Made by a program: the position numbers and the translations under genes | Shown: positions 7,431 through 15,484 of the stretch, in pieces | How positions within the stretch are numbered: the first letter of the stretch is position 1 | How the letters are laid out: the number at the start of each line of letters is the position of its first letter | From: Actinomadura fibrosa | GTDB taxonomy: Bacteria > Actinomycetota > Actinomycetes > Streptosporangiales > Streptosporangiaceae | Length of the DNA stretch: 64,000 bases | Direction of reading: 5' to 3' | Assembly: GCF_900659615.1 (NCBI RefSeq) | Contig: NZ_CAACUY010000010.1 | Coordinates: 43,894 to 107,893, forward strand | Notes under the pieces: model-generated | The model's database searches: none | What the model saw: only the letters and a program-made list of their open reading frames with translations | What the model was told of the DNA's origin: nothing

Positions 7431-8459
7431 ATGCTGATCTGTACCGATGACTTTCCACCGGCCGAACGTTCCGATCGCTTTCGCGAGGCGTTGCTAGGGG
7501 TAGAGGTCCCAGTCATTGTCACCGCCGACGAGCCGGCTGGTTTCGCGGCCACATGGGCGTGTTCGGAGCTGGGCGACCTATCGGTGGCGTCGGTCTGTTC
7601 CCAGGCACCGTACCGGTTCTTCCGAGGGCGGCGACTGATCAGCCGGTCGAATCCGGAGGCCTACCGGCTCGTCCTCAACGTACGCGGACGAAGCGGCGTA
7701 TGCCATCGTGACCACGACGTAGGGCTGGGACCCGGTGATCTCGCGCTCTACGAGACCTCCTCTCCCTTCCAGGGCTGGCGCGGAACTCCCACGGACCCGA
7801 ACGACTGGATCATGGCGACCTTCGACCGCAGGCTTCTCCCGACGCCCGCACGCTACGCCCAGCCGCTCCTAGGGCAACGGCTTCCCGGGCAGGAGGGAAT
7901 CGGAGCGCTGGTCGGCACGGTACTGCGCCAGGTGGCCGCGAGTGCGGACCGCTACCAGCCCGACGACGGCCATCACCTGTCGAACGCCCTCCTGGATCTG
8001 CTGGCGGTCCTGCTGCACCACCACGGGGAACCGGCTGGGACGGCCTTGACCGGTGCGCACGAGCGGACCCTCCTCCCCCGGATGCGCGCGTTCGCTCTGG
8101 ACCGGCTCGGTGATCCCGAGCTCTCACCGGAGATGATCGCGGCCGCCCACCACATCTCGCTGCGCCAGGTGCACCGGCTCTTCCACGCCCACGGCCTGAC
8201 GGTGGCCGGCTGGATCCGCGAGCGCCGCCTCGAACGCTGCCGCCGGGACCTCGGCGACCCCGCCCTGGATGGCCGCCCTATCCAGATGATCGCCAGCCGC
8301 TGGGGATTCACCGACAAGTCTCACTTCAGCAAGGTCTTCCGAGCTGCTTTCGAGGTCAGTCCCCATGCCTACCGCCAGGAACAGCACCGCCGCCTCCTCG
8401 GCACGGATCCGGGCGCTGAAACTCAACTGCCCGGCGCTGATGACCAACAACACCGGTGA
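7431..8459 (+). CDS. AraC-family transcriptional regulator
   Basis: The product is 342 residues. Residues about 20-190 form the AraC_binding_2 (cupin-like) sensor domain (FSRSNPEAYRLVLNVRG-type segment, GPGDLALYETSSPF). Residues about 230-330 hold two HTHs of the AraC DNA-binding domain (ISLRQVHRLFHAHGLTVAGW, then IASRWGFTDKSHFSKVFR). GGGGAG precedes the ATG. It stands alone; no neighbouring operon obviously belongs to it. Such regulators often respond to sugars or aromatic acids; the ligand is unknown. Confidence 0.88.
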   Translation: MLICTDDFPPAERSDRFREALLGVEVPVIVTADEPAGFAATWACSELGDLSVASVCSQAPYRFFRGRRLISRSNPEAYRLVLNVRGRSGVCHRDHDVGLGPGDLALYETSSPFQGWRGTPTDPNDWIMATFDRRLLPTPARYAQPLLGQRLPGQEGIGALVGTVLRQVAASADRYQPDDGHHLSNALLDLLAVLLHHHGEPAGTALTGAHERTLLPRMRAFALDRLGDPELSPEMIAAAHHISLRQVHRLFHAHGLTVAGWIRERRLERCRRDLGDPALDGRPIQMIASRWGFTDKSHFSKVFRAAFEVSPHAYRQEQHRRLLGTDPGAETQLPGADDQQHR

Positions 8460-8768
8460 CGCATCAGCGCATCGTGAAGGTACGGCGCAACCATCAAGGC
8501 GCCGTTCCGGTTCTGGGTCGTACGCACCGGCTCCTGCGTCAATACCAGTGCGTTAGCGGCTGACCGGTGCCGGGCTGAGTCGAGGGCTTGCGGGGGTGAC
8601 TGCAATGCCGCATATGGAGCCATCCGCAACACCGTGCATGCAAACCGCGAGCCGTTCCGGCGGATGGTGCGGAGGGTCGATATCGGGCGTCGATCAACAG
8701 AAAGGCGCGCTTGGCCGAGCAGCCGACCTGACCGGCACTCCGCTACCGCTCCGAGAGGAAGGAGTGCG
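8460..8768. other. Intergenic, nothing recognised
   Basis: About 310 bases between the AraC gene and the secreted-protein gene. No frame, repeat or terminator is convincing, apart from the expected promoter and a GAGAGGAAGGAG ribosome site at its right end. Confidence 0.4.
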
Positions 8769-9200
8769 ATGAGACGAATCATCGTGATGGCCGCCGCCGC
8801 GGTGAGTGTGCTGGCGCTATCGGCTGCGCCCGCGGCGGCATCGGCGGTCCCCCAGCCGACGGTGGTGCGGACTTCGACCACGGTCGCGAACGAGCTGAGG
8901 GTGCTCACCCCGGAGCGGGTCGCCGCCGCCTGGGACTGCCAGGCGGGTTACTCCTGCTACTACACCGGCCTCAACGGCACCGGCTATCGGTGGAGAGCAC
9001 CGGGCTGCGGCTGGTGGTACCTGGACGGGACACTTCTCCAGAACAACCTGTACTCGATCGACAACAGGGGAAGCGGCAGGGTCGACGTGTACAACCGGAT
9101 CGGTGCCAATTCGTATGAACTGAAGGGCTGGGTCTATCCCGGCCAGCAGGGGAACTTCCACCAGAACATCGGCGCCGACGTAGTGGACATCTACTGCTGA
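8769..9200 (+). CDS. Secreted peptidase inhibitor I36-like protein
   Basis: The 143-residue product has a Sec signal peptide (MRRIIVMAAAAVSVLALSAA, cleavage near APAAASA). The mature part has the crystallin-like/I36 pattern seen in actinomycete secreted inhibitors: WDCQAGYSCYYTGLNGTGY, GCGWW, NNLYSIDNRGSG, ending in IDIYC-like VVDIYC. Cys residues are likely paired. Family members inhibit extracellular proteases (SMI, a metalloprotease inhibitor, is the type). A second small secreted protein follows at 9353. Target protease is unknown. Confidence 0.7.
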   Translation: MRRIIVMAAAAVSVLALSAAPAAASAVPQPTVVRTSTTVANELRVLTPERVAAAWDCQAGYSCYYTGLNGTGYRWRAPGCGWWYLDGTLLQNNLYSIDNRGSGRVDVYNRIGANSYELKGWVYPGQQGNFHQNIGADVVDIYC

Positions 9201-9352
9201 GTCTCGCGCCCTGACCAGGATCCTCAACCGCGAGATCGTCGTTCGCGGGTGGCGAGGTCCTCCAGTCAATCCCGGCCACTGTGATGGTGTGCTGTTGCTT
9301 CATGTTGGAGCACAGGCACGAGTCGGCGGCCACGACGCATCGGAGATGAGCA

Positions 9353-9679
9353 ATGGTGAAGGAAAAGCAAAGGGTCACGGGAAGGAAACGCGGAATTCTC
9401 GGTCTGGCAGTGCTCGCATTGAGTGCCGGTGCAACGGTCCTGACCTCCGCGAGCCCCGCTCAAGCCGCCGATCCGCAGTGCCACACCCGGCTCTACACCT
9501 ACCATGGAGGTGGCTTTTGCTCCGGGTCGGGGACGAGCCCGCACTATGTAGGCGGGGTCCAATGCACCGACGGCCGTTGGTACTACGGCCCCTTGCGTGA
9601 CATGGGTGACGAAAGAGGCTCGTACGGGTATTGCCCGTCCGGCTCCTACGCCAACCGTGCCATGGCGACCAGCGTCTAG
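9353..9679 (+). CDS. Small secreted Cys/Gly/Tyr-rich protein
   Basis: The 108-residue product has a basic N terminus (MVKEKQRVTGRKRG), a hydrophobic signal core and an ASPAQAAD cleavage site. The mature part of about 68 residues holds four Cys and many Gly and Tyr (CHTRLYTYHGGGFCSGSGTS, CTDGRWYYGPL). No family is recognised. Position after the I36-like gene, with a similar design, suggests a pair of small extracellular proteins. Secretion is well supported; function is not. Confidence 0.6.
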   Translation: MVKEKQRVTGRKRGILGLAVLALSAGATVLTSASPAQAADPQCHTRLYTYHGGGFCSGSGTSPHYVGGVQCTDGRWYYGPLRDMGDERGSYGYCPSGSYANRAMATSV

Positions 9680-9828
9680 GCCGGCGGGCAGCGCTCGTGC
9701 CACGGATGCGGGAGCCGGTCCCTCAGAAGAAGATGATCGCTGACCAGCTCCAGCCGGCGCGTCGACCGACCGCGCGAGGGCGCCACTCCAGCCCAGAACC
9801 GGGTAGGTGGGATCTGCGGCGGTTGGTA

Positions 9829-10665
9829 CTAGGGCGTGTCTCGAAGCCGGGTGTGTGACGGTGTGTCGTGACACTAGACAGCGAGGTCTCCGATAGAGGG
9901 TTCGACGACCAAAAAGAACCAGGAACACCGGAGACCTCGTGGCCACCCTGCGGTGACGCGGCGCTTTGAGGCAGCGGGCGGGAGTATGGGCGCGGATCAT
10001 CACCGATCTGCGGGGGCGGGCGGACGCGGCCGAGATGATCTGCTGGCAGGTGAGTGTGGACTCCACCAACCATCGCCCGAGCCCATCAGCACGCCGTCGG
10101 CGCCCGCACCCGCCCCCACCAGCAGGCCGAACCTCCGCCCTCGATGATGGCGAGCCCGCCGATCACGCACTGGAGCGTTCGCGCGGCGGGCTGACCACCC
10201 AAGATTCATCTGTCGTGCGAGCAGGGCCAAAAGGTGCTGTCGTTGCTGGTCACCGCCGCCCGCCGCGGTGACTCGCCGCAGTTCCGGCCCGTCTTGGACT
10301 AGATCGCGGTGCCGCGGAGCGGGCCGGGACGTCCTCGCGGCCGACCGGAGCGGGTCCGGGCTGACAAGGCATACAGCTCCCTAGCCGGCCGCGCCTACCT
10401 GCGCAGGTGCGGCATCAAGTGCGCGATCCCCGTCAAAGCCGACCAAGCCCGAAACCGCACCAAGCGAGGCAGGCATGGCGGGCGGCCGCCGACATTCCGC
10501 GCCCTGGACCACCGGCAGCGCCATGCCGTCGAGTGCGGCATCAACCGGCTCGAACGCCACCGCGCCGTGGCCACCCGGTACGACGAAGTCGCTGTCCGCT
10601 ACGAGGCCGTCCTCCACATCGCCGTCATCAACGACTGGCTGACCTGCCTTCGAGACACGCCCTAG
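9829..10665. mobile_element. Dead IS5-family insertion sequence, 837 bp
   Basis: Ends are perfect 18-bp inverted repeats, CTAGGGCGTGTCTCGAAG at 9829-9846 and CTTCGAGACACGCCCTAG at 10648-10665. CTAG (or TA) is the probable target duplication. The single plus-strand transposase gene inside is frameshifted and lacks its N-terminal domain. The right CTAG coincides with the stop codon of the SDR gene on the other strand. Confidence 0.8.
9984..10665 (+). pseudogene. IS5-family transposase, frameshifted
   Basis: Readable blocks in order are VWARIITDLRGRADAAEMIC with VDSTNHR, a shifted RAHQHA block, IHLSCEQGQKVLSLLVTAARRGDSPQF, then from 10309 a clean C-terminal frame ([41 protein letters not shown]). 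This is the ISL2/IS5-group DDE transposase pattern. The N-terminal DNA-binding part and reading frame are lost, with in-frame stops near 10300. The terminal TAG lies in the right inverted repeat. Confidence 0.75.
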
Positions 10666-11438
10666 ACGGCCTGCGCGGTGGGCAGGACGGTGATCTCGGT
10701 GAGGTTGACGTGGCGGGGGGAGGCGGCGATGAAGGCGATGGTCTCGGCCACGTCGACCGCCTGCAGGGGGGCGATGTCATGGAGCAGGCCCTCCATCAGC
10801 GCGCTGGCGTCGGGGTCGGTGACGTGGCTGGGCAGCTCGGTGTCGACCATGCCGGGTTCGATCGAGGCCACGCGGACGCCGCGGGGGCCGAGTTCGACGC
10901 GCATCAGGCGAGTGAGGTGGCTGATGTAGGCCTTGGTGCCGGAGTAGATCGAGAACTTCTCCAGGATGCGGGTGGCCGCGATGGAGGAGGTGTTGATCAG
11001 GTCGGCCGGGCGGCCGGCGTCGGCGGCGGTGGTGAGCTGCGGCAGGAACGCGGCGATGACGTTCATGACGCCGGTGACGTTGAGGTCGATCTGACGCTGC
11101 CAGTCCTCGACCTTCAGCTCCTCGATCGCGGAGATCAGCTGGACGCCGGCGTTGTTCAGGACGAGGTCGGCGGGGCCGAGCCGCTCGGCGACCAAGGCGG
11201 CGGCGTCGGCCACCGCCGCGCGCTGGGTGACGTCGACCGCGACGGCCAGGGCGGTGCCGCCGTCGGCCTCGATGGCGGCGATGAGCTCGTCGAGCCTGTC
11301 CTTGCGGCGGGCCAGAACGGCGACGGAGGCGCCGAGTGCGGCCAGGCGGCGCGCGGTGGCCGCGCCGATGCCGCTGGAGGCACCGGAGACGACGGCGACG
11401 CGGCCGGCCAGCGGGGTGCCGGTGAGCAGAGCGGACAT
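10662..11438 (-). CDS. Short-chain dehydrogenase/reductase (classical SDR)
   Basis: From ATG 11438 ([20 protein letters not shown]) the product is 258 residues. TGxxxGIG appears as [12 protein letters not shown] as LNNAGVQ, and the catalytic pair as YSGTKAY (Tyr and Lys), all at normal positions, so the enzyme should be active with NAD(P)H. Substrate is unknown. The second SDR gene ends about 38 bases upstream and both run on the same strand, probably one operon. The stop codon TAG is the CTAG target of the adjacent IS5 element. Confidence 0.85.
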   Translation of the reverse strand: MSALLTGTPLAGRVAVVSGASSGIGAATARRLAALGASVAVLARRKDRLDELIAAIEADGGTALAVAVDVTQRAAVADAAALVAERLGPADLVLNNAGVQLISAIEELKVEDWQRQIDLNVTGVMNVIAAFLPQLTTAADAGRPADLINTSSIAATRILEKFSIYSGTKAYISHLTRLMRVELGPRGVRVASIEPGMVDTELPSHVTDPDASALMEGLLHDIAPLQAVDVAETIAFIAASPRHVNLTEITVLPTAQAV

Positions 11439-11475
11439 GATGATCCCTTCTGATGCGCGCGGGTGTGCGGGCCGG

Positions 11476-12315
11476 TCAGGCGGCGTCGTCGTGGGCGGTC
11501 GCGGCGGACTTGGCACGCCACGAGGCCAGGTCGTCCTCGACCCGGGCGAGCATGGCCTGGAGCCGGTCGATCGTGTCGGGGCCGAGGTACAGGTGGACGG
11601 GCAGCTCGTCCTGGGAGACGACCTCGTGGATCAGCGCGGCGCCCTTGACCGGGTCGCCGAGCTGAGTGTGGTTGGCCTTGCCTGCCCAGTCGAGGGTCAC
11701 GTGGGCGGGGGTGCCGTCGTAGGCGGCGATCCGCGACCTCGCGGTGGACAGGGAGCTGGCGTCCAGGAAGTCGGTGCGCAGCACGCCGGGCTCGACCACC
11801 ATGGCTCGGATGCCGAAGGGCGCGAGCTCGGCCGCGAGCGCCTCGGTGAGCCCGGCGACGGCGAACTTGGAGGCGCTGTAGAGGCCGACGCCCGGCTCGC
11901 CTTCGAAGCCGGACCGCGAGCCGATGTTGACGATGGTGCCCGAGCCCTGGCGCCGCATGACGGGCAGGACGGCGCGGGTCACGTCGATCAGGCCGAAGAC
12001 GTTGAGGTCGAACAGCGAGCGCGCCTCGGCGTCGGTGATCTCCTCCACCGCGCCCAGCAGGCCGCGCCCGGCGTTGTTGACCAGCACGTCGATCCGGCCG
12101 AACCGGTCGACCGCGGCCTGGACGGCGACGGGTACGTCCTGGCCGCGGGTGACGTCCAGCGCGACGGTGAGCACGTCGTCGGACTCGGCCAGGTCGCCGG
12201 GGACCCGGCCGGGGTCGCGGACGGCGACGACGACCCGGTCGCCGTTCCGCAGGGCGGTCCGGGCGATCTCCGCGCCCAGCCCGCGGGAGGCTCCGGTGAT
12301 GAACCAGACGGCCAT
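11476..12315 (-). CDS. Short-chain dehydrogenase/reductase (oxidoreductase)
   Basis: The 279-residue product starts MAVWFITGASRGLGAEI (TGxxxGxG). It has NNAGRG and the catalytic YSASKFAVAG, followed by a longer C-terminal arm typical of the SDR oxidoreductases annotated near XRE/MmyB regulators. It is first in a likely two-gene operon with the SDR at 10662. The divergent-type neighbour at 12517 is a MmyB-like regulator; such regulators commonly sit beside, and control, SDR genes in actinomycetes. Substrate is unknown. Confidence 0.87.
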   Translation of the reverse strand: MAVWFITGASRGLGAEIARTALRNGDRVVVAVRDPGRVPGDLAESDDVLTVALDVTRGQDVPVAVQAAVDRFGRIDVLVNNAGRGLLGAVEEITDAEARSLFDLNVFGLIDVTRAVLPVMRRQGSGTIVNIGSRSGFEGEPGVGLYSASKFAVAGLTEALAAELAPFGIRAMVVEPGVLRTDFLDASSLSTARSRIAAYDGTPAHVTLDWAGKANHTQLGDPVKGAALIHEVVSQDELPVHLYLGPDTIDRLQAMLARVEDDLASWRAKSAATAHDDAA

Positions 12316-12462
12316 GATGATCCTTCTTCCTTGTGTCTCACCTGTTCAGGCGGGGTGTCCGCCGCTGACGGTTTCGAGTCTGGGTGAGGCGAGCACGCGG
12401 ATGAAGGTCGCGCGTTTCCTGGGAGTGATCCTCCTAGGAAGAGGGGCGGAACCATCCGGAAA

Positions 12463-12506
12463 CGGCGATGGGGCGGGGAGAGCGTGCTCTCCCCGCCCCA
12501 TCGCCG
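12463..12506 (-). terminator. Perfect 21-bp stem downstream of an XRE gene
   Basis: Two perfect 21-base arms (12463-12483 and 12486-12506, rich in GGGGCGGGGAG/CTCCCCGCCCC) are separated by 2 bases, so the loop opens to about 6. It begins 10 bases after the stop of the XRE gene on the minus strand. There is no T run. It is a strong candidate transcription terminator isolating the XRE gene from the SDR operon. Confidence 0.7.
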
Positions 12507-12516
12507 TCGGCGGCGT

Positions 12517-13362
12517 TCAGCCTGTGGTGACCTGTTCCGCTCGCGGAGCGCCGGCTCCTTCGGACAGGCGGTCGAAGGCGGCGGCGGTCGGGCTCGCGGG
12601 CTCGGCCTGGTAGACGACGAGTTGCTGGCCCGGGGCGCCGTTGACGGTGAGGGCCGAGAACCGGATGCTCAGATCGCCTACGCGCGGGTGCCGCAGGTAC
12701 TTGCCCTCCTGAGTCTTGGACTTCACGTCGTGGCGGCCCCACAGATCCGCGAACTCGGGGCTTCGCTCGGACAGGGCGGTGACCACCTCGGCGATCCGCG
12801 TGCTGTCGGGGTCGTGGCCGTAGGCGGCACGCAGCTCCGCCACGCAGGAGTGCGCGGCGCGCTCCCACTCCTGGTAGAACTCCCGGCCCGCCGGATCGCA
12901 GAACACCATGCGCGCGAGGTTGTCGGCGGGAGAGAAGGCCTCGTGCAGAGCGTCGGCCATCGCGTTGCCCGCCAGGACGTCCAGCGCGGGTCCCAGCACG
13001 AAGGCCGGGGAGCGGGTGAACCCGTCCATGAGCTGCAAGAGCTGACCGCTGACCTGCTCCTGGGCGGGTGGCCTGGAGCGCAGTTCCGGCGGCCGGGCCA
13101 GGCGGCGCAGGTGGTCGGCGGCCTCGTCGTCCAGCAGCAGTGCCCGCGCCACCGCCTCGATGACCTGCGGCGACGGGCTGGACTCCCGGCCTTGCTCCAG
13201 GCGGACGTAGTAGTCGCTGCTCATCCCCGCCAGCAGCGCGACCTCCTCCCGCCGGAGCCCCTTGACCCGGCGGCGCCCGTACTCCGGCAGGCCGACGTCC
13301 TGCGGCTTCAGCCCCTCACGGCGGGCTCTGAGGAACGCACCCAACGGCGTGCTGCTGCTCAT
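12517..13362 (-). CDS. XRE regulator with MmyB-like ligand domain
   Basis: The product is 281 residues. The N-terminal HTH (about 8-80) contains RRVKGLRREEVALLAGMSSD and YYVRLEQGRESSPSPQVIEA, a hallmark of this large actinobacterial family. The C-terminal half (about 105-270) is the MmyB-like PAS-type domain (ALDVLAGNAMADALHEAF, NLARMVFCDPAGREFYQEW, GDLSIRF, YQAEP) thought to bind fatty-acid-like ligands. It is transcribed toward the two SDR genes and divergently from a paralogue at 13483. Confidence 0.9.
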   Translation of the reverse strand: MSSSTPLGAFLRARREGLKPQDVGLPEYGRRRVKGLRREEVALLAGMSSDYYVRLEQGRESSPSPQVIEAVARALLLDDEAADHLRRLARPPELRSRPPAQEQVSGQLLQLMDGFTRSPAFVLGPALDVLAGNAMADALHEAFSPADNLARMVFCDPAGREFYQEWERAAHSCVAELRAAYGHDPDSTRIAEVVTALSERSPEFADLWGRHDVKSKTQEGKYLRHPRVGDLSIRFSALTVNGAPGQQLVVYQAEPASPTAAAFDRLSEGAGAPRAEQVTTG

Positions 13363-13482
13363 GGGTCAAGTATGAGACAGGGATGACCGGAATGACTGTT
13401 TCGTGGGTCTCACCGATCCAGGGTGTGACGCACCCACTCTGAGCGGCCCGGCCCGGGCCTGCGCCGCCTTAGCCTCGAAGGC
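13363..13482. promoter_or_regulatory. Divergent promoter region of two XRE paralogues
   Basis: These 120 bases separate the start codons of two MmyB-type regulators facing away from each other. The stretch contains GAGACA (13375) and TGGGTCTCAC (13403) as a loose dyad. Shared or cross regulation is likely but no operator is proven. Confidence 0.4.
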
Positions 13483-14334
13483 GTGGACGGTGGTGAGTCT
13501 TCCCTCGGAGCCTTCCTGCGCCGGCATCGCGACCTGCTGAGGACCGACCGGCGGCCGCAGGAGCGTCGGCGGGTGCCCGGCGCGCGCCGCGACGAGGTCG
13601 CCGGCGCGGCGGGGATCAGCGCCGGCTACTACGCCCGGCTGGAGCAGGACCGCGCCGCGCGGCCGTCCTGGCAGACCGTCGCGGCCCTGGCCCGGGCGCT
13701 GCGGCTGGACGACGAGGCCACCGCGCACCTGTACCGGCTTGCCGGCCCGACCGCCCGCCGCAGCCGTCCCACCCGCCGGGAGCGGATCTCGCCGGAGGTC
13801 CGGCGGCTCATGGACGGCTGGACCGGCGTGGCCGCGCTCGTCATCGACACCGCCCAGGACGTGCTGGCCCGCAACGCGCTGGCCTCCGTCCTGCACGGTC
13901 GCTTCACCCGCGCCGACAACGTGCCGCGCATGGTCTTCCTCGACCCGGTCGCGGCCGAGCACTTCGGCGACTGGAACCGGGTGGCCGCCGACGTGGTGGC
14001 CGACCTGCGCCGCGCGGTGCGCGAGGCGCCCGACGACCCCCGCCTCACCGCCCTGGTGGGCGAGCTGGCGATTCACAGCGCGCCCTTCCGCCGTCTGTGG
14101 GCCGCGCGCGAGAGCGCCGTGCCCGCCCGCCGCCATCTGCGCCTGTTCCATCCCGAGGTCGGCGAACTGCGCCTCACCGCCGAGGTCTTCCCCATCACCC
14201 GGGCGGCAGGCCAGCGGCTCGTCACCTATCAGGCCGAGCCCGGTTCCGCCTCCGCCGATTCCCTGGCCCTCCTCGGCACGCTCGGCCCACTGACCGGCTC
14301 CACGGCCGATACCGGAGCCGGGGAGCGTTCCTAG
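13483..14334 (+). CDS. XRE regulator with MmyB-like ligand domain (paralogue)
   Basis: From GTG 13483 the product is 283 residues with the same two-domain design as its divergent neighbour: HTH about 6-80 (RRDEVAGAAGISAGYYARLE), MmyB-like domain about 100-265 (AQDVLARNALASVLHGRF, NVPRMVFLDPVAAEHF, GELRLTAEVF, YQAEP). The first HTH helix region is less conserved (RRPQERRRVPGARR in place of RRVKGLRR). It probably controls an adjacent gene; the only plus-strand follower is a decayed amidohydrolase. Confidence 0.85.
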   Translation: MDGGESSLGAFLRRHRDLLRTDRRPQERRRVPGARRDEVAGAAGISAGYYARLEQDRAARPSWQTVAALARALRLDDEATAHLYRLAGPTARRSRPTRRERISPEVRRLMDGWTGVAALVIDTAQDVLARNALASVLHGRFTRADNVPRMVFLDPVAAEHFGDWNRVAADVVADLRRAVREAPDDPRLTALVGELAIHSAPFRRLWAARESAVPARRHLRLFHPEVGELRLTAEVFPITRAAGQRLVTYQAEPGSASADSLALLGTLGPLTGSTADTGAGERS

Positions 14335-14442
14335 GTACCGCACTCCCAGGAGACCGGTGGCCTTCTTGCCGCGGCCCGCTTTCCGCAGACTCGTCGTCAC
14401 AGGCGCGAACAGCCCGCCGGAACCTCCGCGAAAGGCATCCTC

Positions 14443-14720
14443 ATGGACACCACCGCTGCCCGCGCCCACTTCCTCGCCCGGTTGCTCCGCCAGGCCGCCG
14501 ACCCCGACCGCCGCGTCCTGCTCACCGGCGCCGCCGTAGTCACCATGGACCCGGAGCTCGGCAACCTGCCCAAGGCGGACCTGCTCGCCCAACGACCCGA
14601 TCGGCACCCTCGTCCTTCGGCGCCGACCCCCGCAATATCGACGCCGTCTTCGTGGCCGCCCTCGGAGACGAGGTCCGCGCCTCCCGAGACAGAGTGCTGC
14701 GCGCCGCCGCCCGCACGTGA
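14443..14720 (+). pseudogene. Amidohydrolase reduced to its two ends
   Basis: After an ATG the frame reads MDTTAARAHFLARLLRQAAD and VLLTGAAVVTMDPELGNLPKADLL. This is the N-terminal beta-sandwich start of amidohydrolases of the chlorohydrolase/cytosine deaminase type. It then joins NDPIGTLVL and, in another frame, FGADPRNIDAVFVA and DEVRASRDRVLRAA, which belong to the C terminus of the same family. The whole metal-binding barrel is deleted. Confidence 0.6.
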
Positions 14721-14857
14721 CGTCCCCCTCCGGCACAGCTCAAGCCACCGTCATGGTCCGCACCGCATCACTGGCCGCCTGCCTGCTCGCAGTCGTCGCC
14801 ACCGGCCAGCCCTCTGCCCCCACCGCCACGAACACGACCACCATCAGGGAGGCATCC

Positions 14858-15115
14858 ATGACCGCTCCTACCACCACCGGCCCCCACCCGCACGTCGGGA
14901 TGTGGGTCACCGCCGATGGCCGGATCCGCCAGGAGCTCCTGCCCACCGGCCGCTACGAAGAAGCCCGCGACGGACGCGAACGCGCCTACACCGGCCGCTA
15001 CACCGTCACCGGCGACCACATCGACTACTACGACGATCTGGGCTTCACCGCCACCGGTGACGTCCGCGACGGAGTCCTCTACCACGAACACCTCGTCCTG
15101 TACCGGGAGCGCTGA
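14858..15115 (+). CDS. Atu4866-family small protein
   Basis: ATG 14858 follows GGGAGG and gives 85 residues: after about 14 residues comes HVGMWVTADGRIRQELLPTG, then RYEEARDGRERAYTGRYTV and DYYDDLGFTATGDV. This is the whole Atu4866-type domain, a small beta-barrel of unknown function often found beside oxidoreductases and XRE regulators. A start at 14753 would add a hydrophobic leader (MVRTASLAACLLAVVATG), so export cannot be excluded. Function is unknown. Confidence 0.65.
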   Translation: MTAPTTTGPHPHVGMWVTADGRIRQELLPTGRYEEARDGRERAYTGRYTVTGDHIDYYDDLGFTATGDVRDGVLYHEHLVLYRER

Positions 15116-15417
15116 GTCACATCCGGGAGCAGCGCCACCGGCGCACCGGCTTCAGCGAAGCGGTGCCGGCCGAGCTGACCGGACCTTGTTCTCGCCATCG
15201 ACGGTCTTCAGTGCCGAAAACGGCTGGTGATCGAAGTCCCGAGAAGAAGATTCTGAAGTTCCTGCGCTCGTTGGCACCGGGGCAGGTTCGTCAAGGCGCG
15301 ATGAGCTCGATCGAGGGACGCTTCAGAGTTCATCGATGGGCTGGTCAGACCTGTCACCAAGTCTGCTCGCGCCCGGCGGCAGTCGCCGCTGAGCGCTGGC
15401 TTGCGCCTTGCGCCGCT
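15116..15417. other. Intergenic, nothing recognised
   Basis: About 300 bases between the Atu4866-family gene and the terminator of the hydrolase gene. No frame resembles a known protein. Confidence 0.35.
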
Positions 15418-15455
15418 GGGGGCGGGCCAAGACGTAACCCGCTTGGTCCGCCCCC
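15418..15455 (-). terminator. Stem-loop after the Cys-elbow hydrolase gene
   Basis: Arms GGGGGCGGGCCAAG (15418-15431) and CTTGGTCCGCCCCC (15442-15455) pair over 14 bases with one mismatch and a 10-base loop. It starts 30 bases after the hydrolase stop. No T tract. Confidence 0.6.
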
Positions 15456-15484
15456 ATCGTGGTGCGGCTGTTGCGGGCTGGGAG

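Noticed and set aside
13366..14736. Long minus-strand frame opposite the second XRE gene
   Set aside because: It is the high-GC shadow of the MmyB-type regulator at 13483-14334. The plus frame has clear HTH and ligand-domain motifs; the shadow is Gly/Arg-rich without family features.
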